Part shown: positions 41,696 to 49,440 of the stretch, one piece after another | Layout of the letters: each line of letters begins with the position of its first letter | How positions within the stretch are numbered: position 1 is the stretch's first letter | Source of the DNA: Extensimonas perlucida | Lineage (GTDB): Bacteria; Pseudomonadota; Gammaproteobacteria; Burkholderiales; Burkholderiaceae_C | Direction: 5' to 3' | DNA: 64,000 bases | Assembly: GCF_007655255.1 (NCBI RefSeq) | Contig: NZ_VMYE01000001.1 | Coordinates: forward strand, 248,001-312,000 | Made by a program: the position numbers and the translations under genes | Notes under the pieces: model-generated | The model's database searches: none | The model's input: the letters and a program-made list of their open reading frames with translations, nothing else | Told to the model about the DNA's origin: nothing

Positions 41696-44600
41696 TTATG
41701 CAGCCCGCGTCAGACTTTGCGCCACTGGGGCGGGAGTGGCCTGAATGGCCAGCGCCTGCAGCAGCCGTTCGCGCTCGCTTGCAGTAGCCTGGGCGTTCGC
41801 CAGTTTGACATGGCCAAAGCCGCGAATTTTTTGCGGCAGCGCGGCGAAAGCCACCACCTGCGTGTAGTTGTCTGCATTCAGCCTGGGCAGCAGCGTGCGC
41901 AGGTCTTGCTCATACTGGGCGAGCAGCGCTTGTTCGAGCTTGCGCTCGGCGCCGTGGCGGAAGGGGTCGAACAGTGTGCCGCGCAGGCCGCGCAGGCGCG
42001 CCATCACGGTGAACGCGCGCAGGAGCCACGGACCGACTTCACGCTTGACGGCTTTACCCGTTTGGGGGTCGGTCTTGGCGAAGGGGCCGCCGCCGATGTG
42101 AAAGTGCAGTTCGTAGTCGCCCTCGAAGGTCTGCTCGATTTCTGCGCGAAAGCTCGGCAGCGTGTAGAGGCGTGCCACCTCCCATTCGTCCTTGGTGGCG
42201 AGCAGCTTGAAGTAGCTTTGCGCCACGGCCAGGCTCAGCGCTTGTTTATGCGCAGCTTGTGTGTCGGCGCGCTGCACTTCAGCGATGAAGTTTTGATAGC
42301 GCTTGGCGTAGGCGGCGTTTTGGTATTCGGTCAAATAGGCCACGTGGCGCGCGATGGTTTCTTCGAGATTCGGTTGCGCGTGGCGCGGCCGGAACTGGAT
42401 CACCTGCGCGCCCGAGACCATGCGCTCGACGCGGGCCGGGTCGTGCGCGATGCAGCGGCCCCAGTGGAAGGCCTCGCGATTCATGGCGACCGACACCCCG
42501 TTGAGCTCGATCGCGCGCTCGATGGCAGCGAGCGACAGCGGCAGCAGCCCACGCTGCCAGGCCACGCCCACCATCAGCATGTTGCAGGCGATCGCGTCGC
42601 CGAGCAGCGCTACCGCCAGGCGCTGGCCTTCGACCAGCGTGGTCGCGTCGCCGGTGACGCGGCGCACGCGCTCTATGAGCTGCTCGGGGCTGGCGTCCCA
42701 GTCGGGGTTGCGCGCAAATTCGGCCGTGGCCGTGACTTCGCTGCAGAGCACGGCGCGGCTGCGCCCGGGCGCGAGCATGGACACGGGCTCGTCGCCCGAG
42801 GCGACGATCAGGTCGCAGCCGATCAGCGTGTCGGCCTCGCCGGGGCCTATGCGCGGCGCCGTGAGCTGCTCGGCGCTCGGCGCGAAGTGCAGGTGCGAAT
42901 AGACCGCGCCGTATTTTTGCGCGAGGCCCATCACGTCGAGCGAGAGGCAGGGCGTGCCATCGACATAAGCCGCCATCGCCAACACCTGGCCTATGGTCAC
43001 GACGCCGGTGCCGCCAATGCCGCCCACGAGCACGTGCACCGGTGCCGTGAGCGGCGCGTGCTCGGGCTCGGGCACGTCGAAGCGCTGCGGCGCTGTGGCG
43101 CTTTTCTCGGGTTTGCGCAGGCGCCCGCCGTGTACGGTGACGAAGCTCGGGCAAAAGCCTTCGACGCAGCTGAAGTCTTTGTTGCAGGTCGATTGGTTGA
43201 TGCGCCGCTTGCGCCCGAATTCGGTGTCCAGCGGCTCGATGGAGAGGCACGTGGAAACCTTGCCGCAGTCGCCGCAGCCTTCGCACACGGCGCTGTGGAT
43301 GAAGCTGCGCTTGGGCGGATCTTCCCATTGGCCTTGCTTGCGCAGGCGCCGGCGCTCGGTGGCGCAGGGTTGCTCGTAGATGATGGCCGAGACGCCCGGA
43401 AACTCGCGCATCTCGGCCTGCACGCGCTCCATTTCGTTGCGCGGCAGCAGCGGCACACCGGCGGGGAACTGCACGCCCGCATACTTTTGCAGGTCGTCTG
43501 TGACTACCGCGATGCGCTGCACGCCGTCGGCGCGCAGGGCTTCGACCATTTGCGGCACGGTTTGGCCACCGCTGATGGGCTGCCCGCCGGTCATGGAGAC
43601 GAAGCCGTTGGCGAGCAGTTTGTAGGTGATGGGCACACCCGCGGCCACCGCGTGGCGGATGGCGAGCGAGCCCGAATGCGCGTAGGTGCCGTCGCCGAGG
43701 TTGGCGAACACGTGGCGCTCTTGCGTGAAGGGCTGCTGGCCCACCCACTGCGCGCCCTCGCCGCCCATTTGCGAGATGGTCTTGCAATTGGCCGGATCGA
43801 GGATCAGCTGCATGCCATGGCAGCCTATGCCGCCGAGCGTGCGGCTGCCGGGCGGTAGCTTGGTCGAGCGGTTGTGCGGGCAACCCGAGCAAAAGCTCGG
43901 CGTGCGGCGCACCGCTGGCGTGCTTTGCAGCGCAACCGTGTTGGGCGGCGCCTGCCAGTTCGCGAAGCTCGGGTCGCGTTCGGCGAGCACCTGGCTGAGC
44001 ACGCGCGTGACCATGAGGGCGTTGATTTCGCCTGCGTTGGGAAAAAGCCAGGCCGGGCTGGCGTCGAACAAATGCCCCGTGCGCACCTTGCCGAACACGC
44101 GCGGCGCGTCGGGTGCGCCGTAGAGGATGGAGCGCACCTGGTCTTCGACGAGCGGGCGCTTTTCTTCGACCACGAGCACGGTGCGCAGCCCGCGCGCGAA
44201 CTGGCGCACGATTTCCGGATCGACGGGCCAGACCATGCCGAGCTTGAGCACGCGCACGCCCGCTGCCAGCGCGCGTTCTGCGTCCAGGCCCAGGTTGGCG
44301 AGGGCCTTGCGCACCTCGTGGTAGGTTTTGCCCGCGCAGACGATGCCCAGCCACGCCTCGCGCGCATCGTGCGTGATGCGGTTGATGCCATTGGCGCGCG
44401 CGTAGGCGAGGGCAGCGTAGAGGCGCCGGTGGTAGAGCGTTTCTTCGGCCGGCAGGATGGTCGCCAGGCTCGCGGGCTGGATCCAGCGCTCGGTATCAAA
44501 CGTCGCGTCCGCGTCTGGCAGGGTGATGTGCGGATGCTCTGGCGAGAGCTGCAGCACGCTCGCGCTCTCGACCACGTCGGTGACGAGCTTGAGGCTGGCC

Positions 44601-45202
44601 CAGGCGCCGCTGTAGCGGCTCATGGCGATGCCGTGCAGGCCATAGTCGAGGATCTCCTGCACGTTGCTCGGGTAGAGCACGGGCATGCCCAGCGATTCGA
44701 GCGCGATGTCGGAATAGCAGGCCACGGTGGAGGACTTGGCGCCGTGGTCGTCGCCGACCAGCGCGAGCGAGCCGCCCAGGCGGCTCGTGCCGGCCCAGTT
44801 GGCGTGGCGCAGGGCGTCCATCGCGCGATCCAGCCCCGGCCCCTTGCCGTACCAGAGGCCGAACACGCCGTCGTATTTCGCGCCGGGGAACATGTTCACG
44901 TACTGCGAGCCCCACACCGAGGTGGCGCCGAGTTCCTCGTTCACGCCGGGGCGAAAGACGATGTGGTTCTCTTGCAGCAGCTTGCTCGTCTTGCGCAGCG
45001 CGCCGTCGATCGCCGCGAGCGGCGAACCCTGGTAGCCCGAGATGAAGCCCGCGGTGTGGTGGCCGGCGGCCACGTCGCGTCGGCGCTGGTCGAGCGCGAG
45101 GCGCACCAGCGCCTGCGTGCCGGTCATGTAGGCCCAGCCCTCGGTGAGGGTGTATTTGTCGTCGAGCGAAGCGTCGAGACGGAGTGGCAGCGTGTGAGTC
45201 AT
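41696..45202 (-). CDS. Indolepyruvate ferredoxin oxidoreductase, fused alpha-beta type
   Basis: The 1168-residue protein fuses a TPP-dependent alpha part (KYTLTEGWAYMTGTQALVRL, NEELGATSVWGSQ, SRLGGSLALVGDDHGAKSST) with a gamma/beta part (HVLVGGIGGTGVVTIGQVL). Iron-sulfur cysteines lie in CEGCGDC and CNKDFSCVEGFC near residues 640-690. It oxidatively decarboxylates aryl- or branched-chain 2-oxoacids to acyl-CoA in amino-acid breakdown. Fused forms of this length are normal in Burkholderiales. The neighbours, an acyl-CoA dehydrogenase and a CoA-transferase, fit a catabolic role. Confidence 0.93.
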   Translation of the reverse strand: MTHTLPLRLDASLDDKYTLTEGWAYMTGTQALVRLALDQRRRDVAAGHHTAGFISGYQGSPLAAIDGALRKTSKLLQENHIVFRPGVNEELGATSVWGSQYVNMFPGAKYDGVFGLWYGKGPGLDRAMDALRHANWAGTSRLGGSLALVGDDHGAKSSTVACYSDIALESLGMPVLYPSNVQEILDYGLHGIAMSRYSGAWASLKLVTDVVESASVLQLSPEHPHITLPDADATFDTERWIQPASLATILPAEETLYHRRLYAALAYARANGINRITHDAREAWLGIVCAGKTYHEVRKALANLGLDAERALAAGVRVLKLGMVWPVDPEIVRQFARGLRTVLVVEEKRPLVEDQVRSILYGAPDAPRVFGKVRTGHLFDASPAWLFPNAGEINALMVTRVLSQVLAERDPSFANWQAPPNTVALQSTPAVRRTPSFCSGCPHNRSTKLPPGSRTLGGIGCHGMQLILDPANCKTISQMGGEGAQWVGQQPFTQERHVFANLGDGTYAHSGSLAIRHAVAAGVPITYKLLANGFVSMTGGQPISGGQTVPQMVEALRADGVQRIAVVTDDLQKYAGVQFPAGVPLLPRNEMERVQAEMREFPGVSAIIYEQPCATERRRLRKQGQWEDPPKRSFIHSAVCEGCGDCGKVSTCLSIEPLDTEFGRKRRINQSTCNKDFSCVEGFCPSFVTVHGGRLRKPEKSATAPQRFDVPEPEHAPLTAPVHVLVGGIGGTGVVTIGQVLAMAAYVDGTPCLSLDVMGLAQKYGAVYSHLHFAPSAEQLTAPRIGPGEADTLIGCDLIVASGDEPVSMLAPGRSRAVLCSEVTATAEFARNPDWDASPEQLIERVRRVTGDATTLVEGQRLAVALLGDAIACNMLMVGVAWQRGLLPLSLAAIERAIELNGVSVAMNREAFHWGRCIAHDPARVERMVSGAQVIQFRPRHAQPNLEETIARHVAYLTEYQNAAYAKRYQNFIAEVQRADTQAAHKQALSLAVAQSYFKLLATKDEWEVARLYTLPSFRAEIEQTFEGDYELHFHIGGGPFAKTDPQTGKAVKREVGPWLLRAFTVMARLRGLRGTLFDPFRHGAERKLEQALLAQYEQDLRTLLPRLNADNYTQVVAFAALPQKIRGFGHVKLANAQATASERERLLQALAIQATPAPVAQSLTRAA

Positions 45203-45262
45203 GGATGGCTCCTCAGGGTGGCGGCGGATGCCGGATCGGTTTCGATGCCGAACTATTGCTCC

Positions 45263-45429
45263 TAGGAGCCTGTCGGACTTTGGGCGTCGATAGCGAGAAT
45301 GCGCCCCGGCGAGGCCAGTTTTTGCCGGATTCGCCGCCCCATAGTGGTGCTATGGGGCAAGAAGACGGTAAAAAATGGGCCGCTGCGGCGCATTCGCAGC
45401 CGACGATTCCAAAGTCCGACAGGCTCCTA
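45263..45429 (+). mobile_element. Family A 167-nt MITE-like palindrome, copy 4
   Basis: CTAG borders on both sides, TA repeats at 45263-45264 and 45428-45429, 19-nt perfect terminal inverted repeats, and centre CCCCATAGTGGTGCTATGGGG. Same orientation as copy 1. It lies between the indolepyruvate oxidoreductase start and the acyl-CoA dehydrogenase stop. Confidence 0.85.
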
Positions 45430-45442
45430 GGGCTGGCCTCGA

Positions 45443-46603
45443 TCAATACGAGCGCGGCATGCCCAGCTGGTGCTGCGCCACTTGCGCGAGCACGAGGTTG
45501 TTGGAGATCGGCGCGGTGCGAAACAGCCGTGTTTCTTTCCACTTGCGCTCGATGTCGTATTCGCAGGCCACGCCAAAGCCGCCGTAGGTGGTCATGGCGG
45601 CCTCGGCGGCCTCCCAGGCGGCTTCGCTTGCGAGGTACTTGGCCATGTTGCTTTCGGGGCCGCAGGGACGGTTCTGGTCGAACAGTGCCGCGGCCTTGTT
45701 GCGCATGAGTTCGGCGGCTTCGAGGTTCATGTGGGCGCGCGCGATCGGGAATTGCACGCCCTGGTTCGCGCCTATGGGGCGGTCGAACACCACGCGCTCG
45801 CCGGCATAGCGCGAGGCGCGTTCGACCAGCCACTGGCCGTTGCCGAGGATTTCGCCCGTGGCGATGATGCGCTCGGCGTTGAGCGAGTCGAGCAGGTAGT
45901 AAAAGCCCTTGCCTTCCTCGCCGATGCGGTCGTCATCCGACACTTCGAGGTTGTCGATGAACACCTGGTTGGTGTGGTGGTTGAGCATGGTGCGGATCGG
46001 CTTGGCCTGCAACGCGGAGCCGGCCTTTTTGATGTCCACGAGGAACAGAGTGAGGCCGTCGGTCTTGCGCTTGGCTTCTTCATACGGCGTGGTGCGCGTG
46101 ATGAGCAGGTACAGGTCGGACTGCATGAAGCGCGAAGTCCAGATTTTTTGCCCGTTGATCACATAGCCGCCCGGCACCTTGCGCGCAAAAGTCTTGATGC
46201 GCATGGTGTTCGAGCCTGCGTCAGGCTCGGTCACGCCGAAGGCCTGCAGGCGCAGGCTGCCGTCGGCGATGCGCGGCAGGTATTTGCGCTTTTGCTCGGG
46301 GCTGCCGTGGCGCAGCACCGAACCCATGGTGTACATCTGCGCGTGGCACACGGCACCGTTGCCGCCGCAGCGATTGACCTCCTGCAGGATCAGGCTCGCG
46401 TCGAGGATGCCGAGGTTGGAGCCGCCGTATTCCTCAGGGATCAGCGCCGCGAGCCAGCCCGCCTTGGTCATCGCCTGCACGAATTCTTCAGGGTAGGCGT
46501 GCTGCTCGTCGAGGCGGCGCCAGTATTCGTCGCCAAACTCCTGGCATAGCGCGCGCACGGCGGCGCGCATTTCGTTTTGGGTGTCGGTGTAGTCGAAATT
46601 CAT
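45443..46603 (-). CDS. Acyl-CoA dehydrogenase
   Basis: The 386-residue FAD enzyme has the family motifs LIPEEYGGSNLGILDASLIL, RLQAFGVTEPDAGSNTMRIK, GYVINGQKIWTSRFMQSDLY and the C-terminal QTYGG-like TTYGGFGVACEYDIERKWKE. It introduces the alpha-beta double bond in acyl-CoA and passes electrons to ETF. The chain specificity is not clear; the neighbours suggest branched or aryl acyl-CoA catabolism. Confidence 0.92.
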   Translation of the reverse strand: MNFDYTDTQNEMRAAVRALCQEFGDEYWRRLDEQHAYPEEFVQAMTKAGWLAALIPEEYGGSNLGILDASLILQEVNRCGGNGAVCHAQMYTMGSVLRHGSPEQKRKYLPRIADGSLRLQAFGVTEPDAGSNTMRIKTFARKVPGGYVINGQKIWTSRFMQSDLYLLITRTTPYEEAKRKTDGLTLFLVDIKKAGSALQAKPIRTMLNHHTNQVFIDNLEVSDDDRIGEEGKGFYYLLDSLNAERIIATGEILGNGQWLVERASRYAGERVVFDRPIGANQGVQFPIARAHMNLEAAELMRNKAAALFDQNRPCGPESNMAKYLASEAAWEAAEAAMTTYGGFGVACEYDIERKWKETRLFRTAPISNNLVLAQVAQHQLGMPRSY

Positions 46604-46696
46604 GAAATGGCTCTCAGGAAATGGATCAAAAAGCGTGGGGCCAAGAGAAAGGAGAGGGCGCGTGGCGCGGCTGCTGGTGTGCCGCGGCAGGCAATG

Positions 46697-47890
46697 TCAG
46701 GCAATCACCCCCTGCGCGCGCAGCGCCGCGATCTGCGCGTCGCTGCAGCCCAGGCCCTGCAGCACCTCGAGCGTGTGCGCGCCCAGCGCTGGCGGGGGCG
46801 CCCATTGCTGGCTGCGCTGGTGGTCCAGCGCCAGCGGCAAGGCCATGGCGCGGTGCTCGGGCACCTTGGGCAAGGGCAGGTCTTTGAGCATTTGCATGGC
46901 CTGCACCTGTTCGTGCTGGATCATCTGGGCGATGTTGTGCATCTCGCTGCAGGGTGCGCCGTGCCGGCGCAGGCGCGCGACGATTTCTTGGGTGGGCAGC
47001 AGCTGCGTGCGCTGCTCGATGGCCTCGTGCAAAGCCTTGCGGTTCGTGGTGCGCTGGGCATTGGTGGCAAAGCGCGGGTCGGTGGCGAGCTCGGGGCATT
47101 CGAGCGCGGCGCAGGCGTTGGCGAACAGGCGGTCGTTGCCTGCGGCGATGAACACCATGCCGTCGGCGGACTTGAACAGCTCGTATGGCGCCATCGAGGT
47201 CATGGCCGAGCCCATCTTTTTGGGCAAAGCGCCCGAGGCGAGAAACATCGCGGTGAGCAGCGACATCCAGGACATTGCCGTTTCGAGCAGGCTCGCGGTG
47301 ACGCAGGCACCCTGGCCGGTGCGGCTGCGCTGCAAGAAGGCCGCGAGCGTGCCCATGGCGGCCCACATGCCGGTGCCCAGGTCGATCACCGAGGGGCCCA
47401 CGCGCACCGGGTCGTCGCCTTCGTTGCCGGTCACGCTCATGATGCCGGTGAAGGCTTGCATCACGGGGTCGTAGCCGGGCAGTGAGCGCAGCGGGCCCAC
47501 CTGCCCGAAAGCGCTGATGGCGCAGTAGATCAGCCCCGGCTGGGCCGCGCGCAGCGTCTGCTCGCCCAGGCCGCGCGCCTCGGCGCTGCCGGGTTTGAGC
47601 GAATGCACGAACACGTCGGCCGTGCCCAGGAGCTGGCGCACGAGCGCCTGGCCGGCTTGCTGGTCGAGGTCTATGCAGACGCTTTTTTTGTTGCGGTTGA
47701 GTGCCGCGTAGGTGGCCGAGTCACCCGAGGGAAAGAGCGGCGGCCAGGCGCGCGTGTCGTCGCCCGCGCCGGGGCGTTCGATCTTGATGACTTCGGCGCC
47801 CATGTCGCCGAGGATTTGCGTGCAAAAAGGGCCAGCGACGTTTTGCGTGAGGTCTATGACGCGGTAGCCGGAGAGTACGTTTTCGAGCAT
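46697..47890 (-). CDS. CaiB/BaiF family class III CoA-transferase
   Basis: The 397-residue protein shows LSGYRVIDLTQNVAGPFCTQ, LGDMGAEVIKIERPGAGDDT, LNRNKKSVCIDL and the conserved catalytic Asp in SLPGYDPVMQAFTGIMSVTG. It transfers CoA between carboxylic acids by a ternary-complex mechanism. It is 93 bases upstream of the acyl-CoA dehydrogenase on the same strand and is probably co-transcribed. Confidence 0.92.
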   Translation of the reverse strand: MLENVLSGYRVIDLTQNVAGPFCTQILGDMGAEVIKIERPGAGDDTRAWPPLFPSGDSATYAALNRNKKSVCIDLDQQAGQALVRQLLGTADVFVHSLKPGSAEARGLGEQTLRAAQPGLIYCAISAFGQVGPLRSLPGYDPVMQAFTGIMSVTGNEGDDPVRVGPSVIDLGTGMWAAMGTLAAFLQRSRTGQGACVTASLLETAMSWMSLLTAMFLASGALPKKMGSAMTSMAPYELFKSADGMVFIAAGNDRLFANACAALECPELATDPRFATNAQRTTNRKALHEAIEQRTQLLPTQEIVARLRRHGAPCSEMHNIAQMIQHEQVQAMQMLKDLPLPKVPEHRAMALPLALDHQRSQQWAPPPALGAHTLEVLQGLGCSDAQIAALRAQGVIA

Positions 47891-48156
47891 GGAGGGGCGT
47901 TTTTCTGTGGTTGTCCGTGGGGTGTGGCGCAGCCCGTGGACGTGGCCCATGCGCCGGCGCGCGGCGCAAGGCAAGCCCGGGCAAGGTGTGGGGGATGCGT
48001 ATGACAGCAGCCTGCGCCCGGTCACCTTGTCTGCTTGTTCGGACAAATAGTGCCACCGCTGGGGTGCGAGCGTATGCGGGTTAGTCCCTATGGATGCGCA
48101 GCTGTTTGCCGCCCTCAGCGTGTGCGCGACGCTCGGCTGGGGTTGCGGGTTTAGAA

Positions 48157-48207
48157 CAAAAAATGGCTCTAGCGCTTACCCATCAAGCGCTGATAGCTTC
48201 TTTTATA
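48157..48207 (-). repeat. Family C palindromic repeat in the 47.9-48.2 kb gap
   Basis: On the minus strand: AAGCTATCAGCGCTTGATGG, then GTAAGCGCTAGAGCCATTTT. AGCGCTTGATG / AAGCGCTAGAG arms make a clear hairpin followed by a T tract, which may end mltB transcription. The rest of the 323-base gap (47891-48213) between the CoA-transferase and mltB shows no gene. Confidence 0.7.
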
Positions 48208-48213
48208 GGAGCG

Positions 48214-49425
48214 TCAGCGGCCATAGGCCTGCGCCACGGCCTGCCCGAGCGCGAGCACGGCCATGGCGTAGTAGCTGGACCAGTTGTAGCGCGTGAGGGT
48301 GTAGAAGTTACCCGTGCCGGCGACATAGCTTGGCGCGGCAGCGCCGTTTTTGAGCTCGATCAGCGCGAGCATGCCCTCGTGCGCCTGGCCTGCGGCGTCG
48401 AGCAGCACGCCCTGCGTCTGCATCTGCGCGGCGCTGAAGCTGGGCAGGATGTCGGGCGCGAGCAGGGCGTCGAGCTGCAGGTGTGCCGGGTCGAACTGCA
48501 GCGCGTAGTACGCGGGCATGCCGGGCGTCCAGCCGTGGCCCGCCAGGTAGTTGGCCACCGAGCCTATGGCGTCGGCGGCGCTGTGGCTCAGGTCCACGCG
48601 GCCGTCGCCGTCGTAATCGATGGCCCAGCGCACCCAGCTCGAGGGCATGAACTGCGGCATGCCCATGGCACCCGCGTAGCTGCCGCGCGGCTCGGTGGGG
48701 TCGGTGTCGGTGTGGCTGCACAGGCTCAGGAATTGCTCGAGCTCGCCGCGAAAGTAGGCCTGGCGCTGGGCCGCGCGCGGGTGCTCGGCGGGGAAGTCGA
48801 AGGCCAGCGTGCTCAGCGTGTCGAGCACGCGCAGTGTGCCCATTTGCTGCCCGTAAATGGTTTCGACGCCGAGGATGCCGACGATGACCTGCGCAGGCAC
48901 GCCGTATTCGCGTTCGGCGCGCGCGAGCGTGGCGGCGTTGCGGCGCCAAAAGCGCACGCCGGCGCGGATGCGCACGGGCTCGACGAAGCGGCTGCGGTAA
49001 ACCTGCCAGTTCTTCACCGCGCTGCCCGGCGGGGGCGGCAGCACGAGTTTGGGCAGTTGCGGCAGGTAACGCGCCTGCGCAAGCGCCGCGCGCACCCAGG
49101 CGGCGTCTAGCCCGCGGCGCGCGGCCAGGTCGTCGGCAAAGGCGAGGGCGTCAGGGCGGGCGGCGTAGTTGCCGAGGGCTGAAGCCGGGGCGAAGGGGGC
49201 GGGAGCGGTGGAAACTGCTGGTGTGGAAGCGGGGGAGGCAGCGGGCGCAGAGGCGGGGGAAGAAGCGGGCGCAGAAGTGGGTGCTGCCGCCGGAGCAGGC
49301 TGCGGCGTAGCTTGCACCGCGCGCAGATCGTCGGCGGCAATGTTCAGGTGTTTTTGGGCGTTTGTGCTGATGGATACAGCGCAAGCAGCTATCGAAAGAA
49401 GTGCAATCCAGGGGATCTTTGGCAT
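48214..49425 (-). CDS. mltB: Membrane-bound lytic murein transglycosylase B
   Basis: The 403-residue enzyme cleaves peptidoglycan to 1,6-anhydromuropeptides. A signal sequence MPKIPWIALLSIAACAVSIS contains a lipobox I-A-A-C with Cys15, so it could be a lipoprotein. An Ala/Pro/Ser-rich linker (about residues 40-78) follows. The catalytic Glu is in IVGILGVETIYGQQMG. The family motifs YAGAMGMPQFMPSSWVRWA, DYDGDGRVDL and YNWSSYYAMAVLALG are present. Residues 11-24 are encoded by a family C repeat. It ends the moxR-DUF58-tgpA-mltB series. Confidence 0.93.
   Translation of the reverse strand: MPKIPWIALLSIAACAVSISTNAQKHLNIAADDLRAVQATPQPAPAAAPTSAPASSPASAPAASPASTPAVSTAPAPFAPASALGNYAARPDALAFADDLAARRGLDAAWVRAALAQARYLPQLPKLVLPPPPGSAVKNWQVYRSRFVEPVRIRAGVRFWRRNAATLARAEREYGVPAQVIVGILGVETIYGQQMGTLRVLDTLSTLAFDFPAEHPRAAQRQAYFRGELEQFLSLCSHTDTDPTEPRGSYAGAMGMPQFMPSSWVRWAIDYDGDGRVDLSHSAADAIGSVANYLAGHGWTPGMPAYYALQFDPAHLQLDALLAPDILPSFSAAQMQTQGVLLDAAGQAHEGMLALIELKNGAAAPSYVAGTGNFYTLTRYNWSSYYAMAVLALGQAVAQAYGR
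49354..49394 (-). repeat. Family C palindromic repeat inside the mltB signal-peptide coding region
   Basis: On the minus strand: CGATAGCTGCTTGCGCTGTA, then TCCATCAGCACAAACGCCC. Compare copy 1 at 874: ATAGCTGCTTGCGCTGGATA, then CATCAGCGCAAAGTGGC. The repeat is read as S-I-A-A-C-A-V-S-I-S-T-N-A-Q, so its ATAGCTGCTTGC head encodes the I-A-A-C lipobox. Confidence 0.7.
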
Positions 49426-49440
49426 GGTGGCGGGAATCGT

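Noticed and set aside
41681-43858. Open frame of 725 codons on the plus strand
   Set aside because: It is antisense to the indolepyruvate ferredoxin oxidoreductase, with no family motif and with skewed His/Arg/Gln composition.
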